DNA of 64,000 bases from VXNE01 sp965200505 (GCA_965200505.1 OZ241343.1:2542001-2606000), one strand, 5' to 3'; numbered from the stretch's first letter, positions 24,955 to 34,495 are shown. Notes: generated by a model not told the origin, from the letters alone. Program-made: numbers and translations.

Positions 24955-26175
24955 ATGGCGGGTTCCCCGATTCTACTTGTAACGGTGTCCGGGCACGATC
25001 AGCCGGGGCTGTTGGCGATGCTGACGGCGACGTTGGCGCGTCACCAGGCGCGGGTGCTGGACATCGGCCAAGCCGTCATCCACGAGCAGCTGAACTTGGC
25101 CATGCTGGTGCAGGTGCCGGCGGGAGAGGATGTCGCCCAAGTGCGCGCGGCGTTGTCACGCAGTGCCCGCGACGGCGGGGTGACGGCGCGGTTTCAACCC
25201 ATCACGCCGGCGGCCTATCGCAGCTGGGTGGCCGGCCACGGCAAATCCCGCTACATCGTGACGCTGTTGGCAAATGGCATCAGCGCCGAGCAGTTGGCGC
25301 GGGTGGCGAGCCTCATTGAAGGGCATGGGCTGAACATCGACACCGTGCGCCGCCTCTCCGGCCGGGTGCCGCTGGACGACGCGGAGGCCCGCGCCAGCGT
25401 CGAGATGTCCGTGCGGGGGCCGGCCGCCGGGCAGCGCGAGCTGAAGGCGGCGCTCTTCGAGGCTGCCGGTGAGCTCACGTTCGATTTCAGCGTACAGGAA
25501 GATTCGGTGTATCGGCGCAACCGCCGGCTGGTGGCGTTCGACATGGATTCCACCCTCATCGACGCCGAGATCGTGGACGAACTGGCCGCGCGGCATGGCG
25601 TTGGCGAACAGGTGGCCGGCATCACCGCCGCCGCGATGCGCGGGGAACTGGACTTCAAGGAGAGCCTGCGGCGGCGCGTCGCGCTGCTCAAAGGGCTGCC
25701 CGAAACCGTGCTCGCCCAAGTGGCCGCCAACGCGCCCATCATGGAGGGCACGCATCGCCTGCTGAACTCCCTGCGGCGGCTGGGCTATCGCACGGCGATC
25801 ATCTCCGGCGGCTTCGAATACGTGGGCCGGCGACTGTGCGGTGAGCTCGCCATCGACGATCTCTTTGCCAACTCGATGACGGTGGCTAACGGCCGCTTGA
25901 CCGGCGAGCTCAGCGGCGACATCGTGGACGCGGCCGGCAAGGCGCGCATCCTCGCCGGCCTCTGTCAACGCCAAGGCATCTCGCCGCACCAAGCCATCGC
26001 CATCGGCGACGGCGCCAACGACTTGCCGATGCTCACCGCGGCCGGCCTCGGCATCGCCTTCCGCGCCAAGCCCGTGGTGCGGGCGTCGGCCGGCCACGCC
26101 ATCTCGAACTTCGGCTTGGACAGTGTGCTCTATCTGCTTGGCTTCTCGGACCGGGAAATCGCGCAGAGCCAGTAA
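24955..26175 (+). CDS. serB: Phosphoserine phosphatase with N-terminal ACT domains
   Basis: SerB catalyses the last step of L-serine synthesis, hydrolysing phosphoserine. The 406 residues comprise two ACT-like regulatory domains (about 5-85 and 98-180) and a HAD phosphatase domain with nucleophile Asp196 in AFDMDSTLID, motif II IISGGFEYV, and GDGANDLPML. The tandem ACT layout is typical of Pseudomonas-type SerB and suggests amino-acid feedback. ATG at 24955 was chosen; the ribosome-binding site is weak. It is divergent from the SMP gene as in many gammaproteobacteria. Confidence 0.95.
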   Translation: MAGSPILLVTVSGHDQPGLLAMLTATLARHQARVLDIGQAVIHEQLNLAMLVQVPAGEDVAQVRAALSRSARDGGVTARFQPITPAAYRSWVAGHGKSRYIVTLLANGISAEQLARVASLIEGHGLNIDTVRRLSGRVPLDDAEARASVEMSVRGPAAGQRELKAALFEAAGELTFDFSVQEDSVYRRNRRLVAFDMDSTLIDAEIVDELAARHGVGEQVAGITAAAMRGELDFKESLRRRVALLKGLPETVLAQVAANAPIMEGTHRLLNSLRRLGYRTAIISGGFEYVGRRLCGELAIDDLFANSMTVANGRLTGELSGDIVDAAGKARILAGLCQRQGISPHQAIAIGDGANDLPMLTAAGLGIAFRAKPVVRASAGHAISNFGLDSVLYLLGFSDREIAQSQ

Positions 26176-26236
26176 ACGGCGCCGGCGGGCGCGGCCGCGG
26201 CGCTATCATTGTGCCGGCGGGCGGCGGGCATGACGG

Positions 26237-26809
26237 ATGGCGACCTACTCCACCAATCAGTTCCGGGCGGGGCTCAAGGTGTTGCTGGAAGGCGACCCTT
26301 GCTCGATTCTGGAGAACGAGTTCGTGAAGCCCGGCAAGGGACAAGCCTTCAACCGCGTCAAGTTCCGCAACCTGAAGACCGGGCGCGTCTGGGAGCGCAC
26401 CTTCAAGAGCGGCGAGACCATTGAGGGCGCGGATGTCGTCGAGTCCGACATGGAGTACCTCTACACGGACGGCGACTTCTGGCACTTCATGAAGACGGAC
26501 GGCTCCTACGAGCAGGTGGCGGCGGGCCAGGCCGTCGTGGCGGACACCGTCGATTGGCTGAAGGAGCAGGCAACCTATGCCGTCACCCTTTGGAACGGCG
26601 AGCCGATCTCCGTTTCACCCCCCAACTTCGTGGAATTGGAAGTCACCGCCACGGACCCGGGGTTGAAGGGCGACACGGCGCAAGGGGGCAGTAAGCCGGC
26701 CACGCTGTCCACCGGCGCCTCCATCAAGGTGCCGCTCTTTGTCAACCAAGGGGACGTGCTGCGCATCGACACCCGCACCGGCGAATACGTCAGCCGCGTC
26801 AAAGCGTAA
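26237..26809 (+). CDS. efp: Translation elongation factor P
   Basis: EF-P relieves ribosome stalling at polyproline stretches. The 190-residue protein has the three beta-barrel domains. The tip loop of domain I reads KPGKGQA with Lys34, the residue modified to beta-lysyl-lysine by the EpmA/EpmB pathway. This agrees with the epmA gene that follows after three bases. ATG at 26237. The late OB-fold residues GDVLRIDTRTGEYVSR are intact. Confidence 0.97.
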   Translation: MATYSTNQFRAGLKVLLEGDPCSILENEFVKPGKGQAFNRVKFRNLKTGRVWERTFKSGETIEGADVVESDMEYLYTDGDFWHFMKTDGSYEQVAAGQAVVADTVDWLKEQATYAVTLWNGEPISVSPPNFVELEVTATDPGLKGDTAQGGSKPATLSTGASIKVPLFVNQGDVLRIDTRTGEYVSRVKA

Positions 26810-26812
26810 GGC

Positions 26813-27673
26813 GTGGCCGCGGTGGATTGGAGGCCGGCCTGCCCGCTTTCGGCGCTCGTGGTGCGCGCCGACATGCTGCGGACCATCCGCGCCTTCTTCG
26901 ATGCGCGGGGCGTGATGGAGGTGCAGACGGCGTGCTTGGCGGCACGGGGCGGCACGGATCCCGCCATCGCCGCCATCCACACCCGCGATGGGCGGGTGCT
27001 GCAGACCTCGCCGGAACATCAGATGAAGCGCCTGCTGGCGGCGGGTGCGCCTTCCATCTACCAGATCGGGCCGGTCTTTCGCGCCGACGAGGCCGGCCGC
27101 TGGCACAACCCGGAGTTCACCATGCTGGAATGGTATCGGCTGGATTTCGACGCGCCGGCGCTGATGGACGAGGTGGCGGCGCTCACGGACACGGTGCTCG
27201 GCGCCGCGCCGTACGACACGCGGGCTTATGCGAGTTTGGTGGGTCTATCGGAAGCGGAGCTCATCACCACCGAAGACGACGAATTGGACTTGCGCGTTGC
27301 CCGGGCGCTCGCCGCGCTGTCGCACGGGCGCGTGTTCGTGACGGACTATCCCGCGCGCCAGGCCGCGCTGGCCCGCGTGGTGGGCAACGTCGCCAAGCGC
27401 TTCGAGCTCGTCGTGCATGGCGTGGAGGTGGCCAACGGCTACCACGAGTTGGCCGATGCCACGGAACTGCGCCGGCGCATGACGCAGGACAACGCCATCC
27501 GCCGCGAGCGCGGCTTGCCGGAAGCGCCTTTGGACGAAGCGCTGCTGGCGGCGCACGAGCATGGCTTGCCGGATTGCGCCGGCGTCGCCGTGGGCCTCGA
27601 CCGCTTGCTTGCCCTCAAGCTCGGCGCCCAGAGCTTGGACGAGGTGGTGGCGTTTCCGACCGAGCGGGCCTAA
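26813..27673 (+). CDS. epmA: EF-P--(R)-beta-lysine ligase
   Basis: EpmA (GenX/PoxA) is a class II lysyl-tRNA-synthetase paralogue that attaches (R)-beta-lysine to Lys34 of EF-P. It contains LQTSPEHQMKRLL, the class II motif 2 region FRADEAGRWHNPEFTMLEW and motif 3 GVAVGLDRLLAL, but no anticodon-binding domain (286 residues). GTG at 26813 lies three bases after the efp stop, so the substrate protein and its modifier are one transcription unit. The aminomutase EpmB is not in this window. The 3' end overlaps the convergent psd by 4 bp. Confidence 0.95.
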   Translation: MAAVDWRPACPLSALVVRADMLRTIRAFFDARGVMEVQTACLAARGGTDPAIAAIHTRDGRVLQTSPEHQMKRLLAAGAPSIYQIGPVFRADEAGRWHNPEFTMLEWYRLDFDAPALMDEVAALTDTVLGAAPYDTRAYASLVGLSEAELITTEDDELDLRVARALAALSHGRVFVTDYPARQAALARVVGNVAKRFELVVHGVEVANGYHELADATELRRRMTQDNAIRRERGLPEAPLDEALLAAHEHGLPDCAGVAVGLDRLLALKLGAQSLDEVVAFPTERA

Positions 27674-28500
27674 GGCTCGTCCCTTCCGGTGGCGGTGCCC
27701 AGCGCTTGGCCCATGCGCACACTCATGCCGGCCGTCAAATCGGCTGCGAAGCGCATCGCGTTGGGCGGCAACAGCACGATCACCGTGGAACCCAGCAGGA
27801 ATCGGCCCAGCTCCGCCCCACGCTCGAAACGATGCTCCACGGTGCGAGCACGGTGGGCGCGGTACGGAGATTCCGGCCCCGGCCACACCGTTTCGATGCT
27901 GCGCACGATGAGCGCCCCCACCATCACGAGGGCGAAGGCGTCGAACAGGCAAACCAAGCGTTCATTGCGGGCGAACAGCCCGGGCACCGCGGCGGCGGTG
28001 CGGTCGTTCACTGCGAAGGCGCTGCCCGGCACCTCCACTGTGCCAACGAGGCGACCGGCGACCGGGGCATGCACACGGTGGTAATCCCGTGGCGCGAGAT
28101 AGACGATGAAGAACGCGCCACCCTCGTATCGCTCGGCGACGGCCGCGTCCGTCAGCAACGCGGCGGTGGAGAAGCGATGCCCCTTGGCTTGAATCAAGCA
28201 GCCATCGTCGATGCGGCCGAACTCCGTGAGGCGGCCGTCGGCGGGGCTTGCGATGGCGGCCGGGTCGGCCGGCTGCGGGCGCGCCCCGGCCTTGAGCGGC
28301 CGCGTGAAGAAGGCGTTGAAGGAACGATAGTCCCTTGCCCGGCTCGGCGTCGCTTCGCTCAAGTCCACCGCGTAGGCCCGCGCGAAAGCGCGGATTAGGG
28401 GCTGTGCGACCGGCCGCCATTCACAACGCGCCAAGGCGCCCGCGGCACTCGAAATCGCGCGTTTGGGCAGCGCGTATTGCAGTGCGGCGAAGGCGTTCAC
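27670..28500 (-). CDS. psd: Phosphatidylserine decarboxylase proenzyme
   Basis: Psd converts phosphatidylserine to phosphatidylethanolamine at the inner membrane. The 276-residue proenzyme contains FFTRPLK, HAPVAGRL and the self-cleavage site LGST near residue 242; its serine becomes the pyruvoyl cofactor. The start is GTG at 28500. The gene is divergent from orn, and the TTGACA at about 28530 on the minus strand is a possible -35 for it. Length and motifs match the proteobacterial short form. Confidence 0.95.
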   Translation of the reverse strand: MNAFAALQYALPKRAISSAAGALARCEWRPVAQPLIRAFARAYAVDLSEATPSRARDYRSFNAFFTRPLKAGARPQPADPAAIASPADGRLTEFGRIDDGCLIQAKGHRFSTAALLTDAAVAERYEGGAFFIVYLAPRDYHRVHAPVAGRLVGTVEVPGSAFAVNDRTAAAVPGLFARNERLVCLFDAFALVMVGALIVRSIETVWPGPESPYRAHRARTVEHRFERGAELGRFLLGSTVIVLLPPNAMRFAADLTAGMSVRMGQALGTATGRDEP

Positions 28501-28610
28501 GGCGGTCGCTGGCGCGTGTGGTCGCCCAAGAGGTGCCTCGTGTCAAACCGCTATAGGGCGATGATATATGCTGTCCGCCGCGCCGACCGGCGCCGCCAGG
28601 GAGTGGCCGC

Positions 28611-29168
28611 ATGAGCGCCAACCTCGTTTGGATGGACCTCGAGATGACCGGCCTCGACGTGGAGCGGGACGTCATCCTCGAAATCGCCGCGGTGGTGACG
28701 GATGACGCCCTCAACATCATCGCCGAGGGCCCCGCCATCGCCGTGCGCCAGCCGGAAGAGACCTTGGCCGCCATGGACATTTGGAACACCGGGCATCACA
28801 CGGGTTCGGGGCTTTTGGCGCGGGTGCGGCGCGAAGGGCTCGGCCTGCGCGAAGCGGAGGCGCGGACGCTGGCCTTCGTGGCAACCCATGTGGCGCGCGG
28901 CAAATCACCGTTGTGCGGCAATTCGGTGTGGCAGGATCGCCGCTTTCTCGCCAAGTACATGCCCACCCTCAACGACCACTTGCACTACCGGAACGTCGAT
29001 GTGTCGAGCGTGAAGGAGCTGGCGCGGCGTTGGCGCCCAGACGTGGCCGCCTTGGTGAAGAAGCAGGGCGCCCACTTGGCGCTGGAGGACATCCGCGAAT
29101 CCATCGCGGAGCTCAAGCTGTATCGGGAGCGGTTCTTTCAAGTGACGCCGCCCGGCGGCACACCGTAA
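28611..29168 (+). CDS. orn: Oligoribonuclease
   Basis: Orn is a DEDDh 3'-5' exoribonuclease that degrades two- to five-nucleotide RNAs, including pGpG from c-di-GMP breakdown. The 185-residue protein shows WMDLEMTGLD (Asp9, Glu11), CGNSVWQDRRFL, YRNVDVSSVKEL and the C-terminal ALEDIRESIAEL. ATG at 28611. An AT-rich GATATATG around 28562-28569 probably forms its -10 region. The orn-queG-psd neighbourhood is typical of gammaproteobacteria. Confidence 0.96.
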   Translation: MSANLVWMDLEMTGLDVERDVILEIAAVVTDDALNIIAEGPAIAVRQPEETLAAMDIWNTGHHTGSGLLARVRREGLGLREAEARTLAFVATHVARGKSPLCGNSVWQDRRFLAKYMPTLNDHLHYRNVDVSSVKELARRWRPDVAALVKKQGAHLALEDIRESIAELKLYRERFFQVTPPGGTP

Positions 29169-29207
29169 GGGCTGGCCAAGGTCGGTTGGGCCCGTCCCAA
29201 GGGCTAG

Positions 29208-30281
29208 TCATACGGGTGCCCGTGCGGTGCCTGCTTCACGCTTGTGCTCTTGCCGCCGCAGCGCCCAATCGATGTGTTCGCGCACCAGCTCATCTGCCTG
29301 TGCCCGGCGCTCCCGCAACAAGGCGACGAGACGTGGGTCGTGCTCGGCGTTGCCGGCCGCCACGGCGAGGTTCCGCAGCCACTGGCGGTAGTTGATGCGC
29401 CGCAACGCCATGCCCCGCGTCTTGGCGAGGAAGGTCGCTTCGCTCCAGCCGAGAAGCTCCACAATGTCTGCATCGTCCAAGCCGTGGCGTGGCGCGAAAT
29501 CCAACTCGGCGCTCAAACGTGCATAGCGGTTCCACGGGCAGGCGATTTGGCAATCGTCGCAGCCGAACACACGGTTGCCGACGGCTTCCCGAAGCTCAAG
29601 GGGAATGGCGTCTTTGCTCTCGATGGTGAGGTAGGCGATGCAGCGGCGCGCGTCAAGCCGCTTGGGGGCCACGATGGCGCCGGTGGGACAGACGTTGATG
29701 CAGGCTTTGCAAGCGCCGCACCGGTCTTTCGCCTGGGCCTCGGGCGCCGTGATCGGCAGCGGTGCGTTGGTGAAGATCTCGCCGATGAAGAAGAAGGAGC
29801 CGGCGGTTTCGTTCAAGAGCAGCGTGTTCTTGCCCACCCACCCCAAGCCCGCCTTCTCCGCCAGCGGCTTCTCCAACACCGGCGCGGAATCCACGAAGGC
29901 GCGGAAGCGCCCCGCGGCGAGCTGCCCGTCAATGCGCTTGGCCAGCTTCGCCAACCGCCGCCGCACCGTTTTGTGGTAATCCCGCCCGAGGGCGTAGCGG
30001 GCGATGTACGCGCCGCTTTTGGACAATGGATGGCGCGGCACGGCGCCCGGGAGGTAATCCATCCGCGCCGAGATGACGCGCACCGTGCCTTCGAGCAACT
30101 GCTCCGGATGCAAGCGCTTGTCGAGATTGCGCTCCATGTAGCCCATCGAGCCATGGAAGCGCCGCGCCAGCCAGCCTCGCACGTCTGGCGCATACGCGGA
30201 CAAATCGACGTCCGCGATGCCAACCTGCTGGAAGCCCAAATCGTGCGCCCAGACGGGGATATCCTGGGCGAGACGCCGCAA
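29208..30281 (-). CDS. queG: Epoxyqueuosine reductase
   Basis: QueG reduces epoxyqueuosine to queuosine in tRNA, using cobalamin and two 4Fe-4S clusters. The protein shows GRDYHKTVRRRL, FVDSAPVLEKPLAEKAGLGW, two ferredoxin motifs (CGACKACINVCP and CDDCQIACPW) and a C-terminal HEAT-like tail. Homologues begin about one residue before L-L-LAQ-I, so the start is TTG 30281 (357 residues) or CTG 30287, not the ATG at 30335, which lies inside the tRNA-Val anticodon arm. Only 8-14 bases separate the tRNA 3' end from these starts, and no Shine-Dalgarno is present. Confidence 0.93.
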   Translation of the reverse strand: MRRLAQDIPVWAHDLGFQQVGIADVDLSAYAPDVRGWLARRFHGSMGYMERNLDKRLHPEQLLEGTVRVISARMDYLPGAVPRHPLSKSGAYIARYALGRDYHKTVRRRLAKLAKRIDGQLAAGRFRAFVDSAPVLEKPLAEKAGLGWVGKNTLLLNETAGSFFFIGEIFTNAPLPITAPEAQAKDRCGACKACINVCPTGAIVAPKRLDARRCIAYLTIESKDAIPLELREAVGNRVFGCDDCQIACPWNRYARLSAELDFAPRHGLDDADIVELLGWSEATFLAKTRGMALRRINYRQWLRNLAVAAGNAEHDPRLVALLRERRAQADELVREHIDWALRRQEHKREAGTARAPV

Positions 30282-30295
30282 GTTCAGCGCTTGGG

Positions 30296-30372
30296 TGGTG
30301 GGCGTGGCTGGATTCGAACCAGCGACTTCTGCCATGTGAAGACAGCGCTCTGACCAACTGAGCTACACGCCC
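30296..30372 (-). tRNA. tRNA-Val(CAC)
   Basis: A full cloverleaf is visible: acceptor GGGCGTG/CACGCCC, D-arm GCTC...GAGC, anticodon stem CTGTC/GGCAG with one G-U pair, loop TTCACAT giving anticodon CAC, T-arm GCTGG/CCAGC with loop TTCGAAT, discriminator A73 and an encoded CCA end. It decodes GUG valine codons. The queG reading frame begins immediately downstream on the same strand. Confidence 0.95.
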
Positions 30373-30413
30373 CTTACGGTGCCCCGCCCGCGGTGGCGGA
30401 GGAGCACGAAGCA

Positions 30414-30442
30414 AGATTGGCGCGGAAGTGGGAAGACGTCAA
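30414..30442 (-). promoter_or_regulatory. Candidate sigma-70 promoter for tRNA-Val and queG
   Basis: On the minus strand TTGACG (30437-30442) and CAATCT (30414-30419) are separated by 17 bp. This places a start about 35 bases upstream of the mature tRNA 5' end. No other promoter-like pair was found between the tRNA and the divergent DUF3500 gene, so this probably drives the tRNA and queG together. Confidence 0.5.
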
Positions 30443-30553
30443 GGCATTTTGCGCGGGGTCATCACGAAGGCTTCGACCGGCGCGTTGCGTCGTGGACAAG
30501 CCGCGCATTTTGCGCGACAGTGGCCTCGAAATGGGGGACGAGAGGTGGCGGCC

Positions 30554-31705
30554 ATGTTCTCAGCGGCGCGATTTCCGGAGGCTCGCACGGTGCGCTTCGT
30601 TGCGCTCTTCGTCCTGCTGTCTTCGGCGGGTGCGGGTTGCGATGGCCCCGCGCCATCCGGTGAGGGCGCGATCGCTCCCGCACACATCGCCTTGGACTAC
30701 GAGGCGCTGCGGAAGGCGCATCGCACTTCGGCTGATGCGGCCTTGGCGTTCCTCGACGGGCTCTCCTCAACGCAACGCGCGGAGGCGGTGCTCCCCTTCG
30801 ACGACTCGCGCCGGAGCAATTGGTCCAACCTGCCACCTGGCCTCTTCAACGACCACAATGGCGTGCGCCTTGGCGACCTGACGGAGGCGCAGGCAACGGC
30901 GCTGCACCGCTTCCTCGCCTCGGCCTTAAGCGCCGATGGCTATGCGACCACCATGGCGGTGGTGGGCGCAGAGGATCAGTTGGCGGCCGATTCGCTGACC
31001 GGCAGCTTCTTTTGGAGCAGCGGCAACTACTGGCTGGCGTTCTTCGGCGAACCGACCAATGCGGTGCCGGCGGCCACGGACGGCGACGCCGACTCAACGC
31101 CCGCCACAGCCGCTCCCGAGGCACCGTGGGGTTGGCAATTCGGCGGCCACCATCTGGCCATCAACATGACGGTGATGGGCGAGCGCAGCTATCTTTCACC
31201 GACGTTCCTCGGCATCGAGCCCGCGGTTTACGCGACAACCGAAGGCACGGTGGCGCCGCTGGCGGAACATCGAGCCGCCGGCTTGGCGCTCTTCAACGCG
31301 CTCGACGCAACACAGCGCCGCCAAGCCCTTGCGGACACCCGCCCGCGCGAGACCCTGACCGGCGCCGGCAAAGATGGCTTCGTGCCCGAGGTGGATGGCG
31401 TGGCCGTGGGCGGTTGGAACGCGGCGCTGCAAGGACAGCTGGTGGATCTGGTGCGGCTGTGGGTGCGCATGATGCCGGCGGACAGCGCCACGCAACGCTT
31501 GGCGGAAGTGCGCGAAGACCTTGGCGAGACCTACTTCACTTGGCACGGAGAACCCGACGGCGCACACCCCATCTACTACCGCGTTCAAGGACCGCGCTTG
31601 ATCGTCGAGTTCTCCACGCAAGACGAAGACGGCGGCCACGAACACACCATCTACCGCAACCCCACAAACGAGTATGGCAGCGCGGTCACAACCGGCGCGG
31701 CCTAA
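30554..31705 (+). CDS. DUF3500 family lipoprotein
   Basis: The 383-residue protein has a signal peptide with a lipobox-like LLSSAGAGC (Cys29), then a DUF3500 domain. Recognisable blocks are RSNWSNLPPG, the FFGEP block, WGWQFGGHHLAINMTV and ETYFTWHGEP. The family is widespread in proteobacteria and planctomycetes; its function is unknown. The His-His pair in GGHH and the conserved GHEH-like GGHEHTIYR near the C-terminus could ligand a metal, which is inference. ATG at 30554 has GAGGTG upstream. It is convergent with the TonB-dependent receptor gene, 14 bp apart. Confidence 0.85.
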   Translation: MFSAARFPEARTVRFVALFVLLSSAGAGCDGPAPSGEGAIAPAHIALDYEALRKAHRTSADAALAFLDGLSSTQRAEAVLPFDDSRRSNWSNLPPGLFNDHNGVRLGDLTEAQATALHRFLASALSADGYATTMAVVGAEDQLAADSLTGSFFWSSGNYWLAFFGEPTNAVPAATDGDADSTPATAAPEAPWGWQFGGHHLAINMTVMGERSYLSPTFLGIEPAVYATTEGTVAPLAEHRAAGLALFNALDATQRRQALADTRPRETLTGAGKDGFVPEVDGVAVGGWNAALQGQLVDLVRLWVRMMPADSATQRLAEVREDLGETYFTWHGEPDGAHPIYYRVQGPRLIVEFSTQDEDGGHEHTIYRNPTNEYGSAVTTGAA

Positions 31706-31719
31706 CCCGACCGGCACTG

Positions 31720-34464
31720 CTACAGCGCCCACCTCACGTCAAAAAGCAACGTGGTGCCGACCTTCTGTTCCAGGATGGTCACGCCGTGCTGTTCGATCTC
31801 CACGTTTTCGTCCAAGAGGTTCTTGACGCGCAGTTTACAAGTGAGCCGCTCGGTGGCGAACCAGCTGTACACCAAGTCGAGAGAATGGAAGGGCTGCTCG
31901 TAGGCGTCGTCGAAGCCGTCGATGCCGGCGAAGAAGACGCGCTCGCCGAAGCCGTTGTACACCAAGGTGGCGCTGTGCTCGCCGTTCGTCGAATCGAAGC
32001 CGAGCTGCAGGTTCACCACCCAGTCGGAATGCTGCGCCATGCGGCGGGCCGTGTTCGTGAGGTTGCCGGCCACGCCGCCAGCCGGCGCGTTCATCTCGGA
32101 GTCCGAGAGGGTCACGTTGCCGGCAACATAGAACTGATCGATCCAATCGCCCACATGGCGCGTCAGGAAGTTGAGCGCCTTCAGCCCCTCCACCTCCACG
32201 CCATGCACATGCGCCGAATCCGCGTTGACGAAGCCGAACAGGATGTTGTCCTCGGTGGCGGCGCCCTGCACCGTTTCGATGGGCGCCGTCACGTCCTTGT
32301 GGAAGGCGGACACGGTGAAGTGGTCGCCATTGCCCCAGAACCACTCGGCGCGTAGGTCGAAGTTGGTGAGCTCCGACGGCGTGAGGAACGGGTTGCCCCG
32401 CACCCGCGCCTCGGTGAGCGGGTCGATGTAGGTGGATTGCGACACTTCGCGCAGGTCTGGCCGGGCGACGGTTTCGCCCCAACTGAAGCGCAACTGGAAG
32501 TCGTCCGCCCAGAAGCCGGGCCGGATCCAAGTGAGCGCCAGCGACGGATGCGTGTCATCCACGTTGATGGTGGAGTCCGCGATTTCCTGCGCGCTGAACG
32601 GCACGCGCCCGGGGCCGAAGTCCAACAGATCCACCGGCACCGAGGCTTGGATGAAGTTCTCCCAGCGCACGCCGCCGGAGAAGCGCCAAGTTTCGTTCAG
32701 GAGCAGGTCGAACTTGCCGTAAACGCCCTCCGTCACCTGCGCCGCGAGGTAGCTTTCGAGGCCGAAGCCGCCCACGCCGAGCAAGGTGACGAAGCCGTTG
32801 TCTGGATTCATCAGGTTGGCGTCTGAGAACACCTCGCTCGGCGCGCCTTCACTGATGGCGTTGAACGCCGGCGCGGTGCTGCCGATGCCCACGGAAATCT
32901 GCTCATAGGAGCGTGCCTTGCGGGCGTAGTCGTAGCCGGTGGCCAGCTCGATGTCCCAACCGCCCATAAGGAACGGCAACGTGAAGTCCGAGCCCCACGT
33001 CTCCACGTCGTCGTCCAGTTCCGAGAAGCGAAAGTCCGCCGCGGTGCCGGAGGGCCGCACCCGCGTGCTCAAGACGTTGCCGTACGGCGCGGCCAGCGCA
33101 TCCACGGAACCGACGCGCACCTCGTTCGGGATGTCGGTGCGCGCCGACGCTTCCGAGTAGTACCAAGTGAAGCGGGCGCCCTGCGCGAAATCAAGGAACC
33201 GCAGGAACTTCGGCAGCAGGTCCAAGGTCGCCTCGCCCAGCGTGTGCTCGCCGGAAAGCTGATGGACGATGAGTTCGCGCTCCTCAAACCGGATGTCGGC
33301 GACGCGCCCTTGGGTCGGGTTGTCGTCCGCGCAGTCATTGAACTGCCCTTGCTGGCAGGTGAGCGAAAACGAGGCGTCGTCTTCGGTGTTGCGCAGCAGC
33401 AGCGTCATGGCGCCCACTTCGTGTTCATCCACGACACGGATGCCGAGGTTGAGCGAGCCGGTGACGCTCACCGATTCCACCGTGCGGTGGGTGCGCGAGA
33501 AGTCCGTCTCCGGGTTCGACACCAAGCGGTTCACCCGGTCTCGATTGCGCCAATCGTTGGCGTAGGACGCCAAGGCGAGGAAACCCGCCTCGAACCCCGG
33601 CAGCGGGAACCAGCGGTAGCCGCCGCTGACTTCGGCGTTCAAGTCCGGCGACAAGCCCTTCGGTTCAACGTCGATGTCCCGATTCAGCGCGGTGGCCAGC
33701 GCTCGGTTGACGGCTTGCGCCTCCGCCAGCGTGTGCTGGCCGCCATCGCGCCGCAGGGCGTTCAGGATGTGTACTTCCGAGACATTGCCTTGGTAGGTGT
33801 CGATGGCGTTGCGGATGGCGCCCGACAGCGCCCGGGTGCCGTCGTCCCGGCCGAAGCGGTCGTCACCGCCGCCGTTGTATGAAAGGCCGTCGGCATCGCT
33901 CTCGGTGTTCCAGCCCGTGCTCACCTTCACGCTGAACACCCGATCCTCCGGCACGCGCTTGGTGCGGATATCGACGTTGCCGCCGCCGAACGCGGCCGGC
34001 ATTTCCGGCGAGAAGCCCTTCTGCACCGCCAACGAATCGATGATGTCCGCGGGGAAGATGTCGAGCGGCAGCACATTGCGCGTCAAATCCGGCGAGGGCA
34101 CCGCGGCGCCGTTGAGTTGGGCGCTGGAGTAGCGCTCGCCGAGGCCACGCACATAGACGAACTTGCCTTGCGCCAGGGTGAGCCCGGGCAAGCGTCGCAA
34201 CGCTTGCGCCACATCGCCGTCGCCGGCACGGCTGATGGCCTCGGCGTCCAGCATGTCGAGGGGCACGTCGCTCTCGATGCGTTCGGACACGATGTCCGTG
34301 GCCGCGGACTTGAAGCGGCCCAGCACCACCAACTCCTCGATGGCGTTGGGGTCTGCCAGCGCGGTCGCTGGTGGCGAGTCGCCGTCGGCTTCTTGGGCCA
34401 CCGCGCCCAAGGCGGTGCCGAGCATCACGATGGCGGGAACGGTCAGACGAATCGCTGCGTTCAT
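31720..34464 (-). CDS. TonB-dependent outer-membrane receptor
   Basis: The 914-residue protein has a signal peptide (cleavage near VAQEA), a plug domain (about 45-170) with FVYVRGLGERYSSAQLNG, DIFPADIIDSLAVQKGFSP and FGGGNVDIRTK, and a 22-strand barrel ending LLFDVRWAL with a C-terminal hydrophobic residue. A TonB box-like IEELVVLG lies near residues 41-48. It imports a substrate across the outer membrane with TonB energy. The gene starts at ATG 34464, 31 bp after the surface-lipoprotein gene, and has no promoter of its own in that gap, so it is probably expressed from the PHO-box promoter upstream. The substrate is inferred to be phosphate-related, from regulation only. Confidence 0.9.
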   Translation of the reverse strand: MNAAIRLTVPAIVMLGTALGAVAQEADGDSPPATALADPNAIEELVVLGRFKSAATDIVSERIESDVPLDMLDAEAISRAGDGDVAQALRRLPGLTLAQGKFVYVRGLGERYSSAQLNGAAVPSPDLTRNVLPLDIFPADIIDSLAVQKGFSPEMPAAFGGGNVDIRTKRVPEDRVFSVKVSTGWNTESDADGLSYNGGGDDRFGRDDGTRALSGAIRNAIDTYQGNVSEVHILNALRRDGGQHTLAEAQAVNRALATALNRDIDVEPKGLSPDLNAEVSGGYRWFPLPGFEAGFLALASYANDWRNRDRVNRLVSNPETDFSRTHRTVESVSVTGSLNLGIRVVDEHEVGAMTLLLRNTEDDASFSLTCQQGQFNDCADDNPTQGRVADIRFEERELIVHQLSGEHTLGEATLDLLPKFLRFLDFAQGARFTWYYSEASARTDIPNEVRVGSVDALAAPYGNVLSTRVRPSGTAADFRFSELDDDVETWGSDFTLPFLMGGWDIELATGYDYARKARSYEQISVGIGSTAPAFNAISEGAPSEVFSDANLMNPDNGFVTLLGVGGFGLESYLAAQVTEGVYGKFDLLLNETWRFSGGVRWENFIQASVPVDLLDFGPGRVPFSAQEIADSTINVDDTHPSLALTWIRPGFWADDFQLRFSWGETVARPDLREVSQSTYIDPLTEARVRGNPFLTPSELTNFDLRAEWFWGNGDHFTVSAFHKDVTAPIETVQGAATEDNILFGFVNADSAHVHGVEVEGLKALNFLTRHVGDWIDQFYVAGNVTLSDSEMNAPAGGVAGNLTNTARRMAQHSDWVVNLQLGFDSTNGEHSATLVYNGFGERVFFAGIDGFDDAYEQPFHSLDLVYSWFATERLTCKLRVKNLLDENVEIEQHGVTILEQKVGTTLLFDVRWAL

Positions 34465-34495
34465 GGTGACAGGCCCTCCCCGCGGCGCGGTGCCG

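Noticed and set aside
30281..30335. ATG start of queG at 30335 inside the tRNA-Val anticodon arm
   Set aside because: It would add residues encoded by the tRNA (MAEVAGSNPATPTT) that have no counterpart in QueG homologues.
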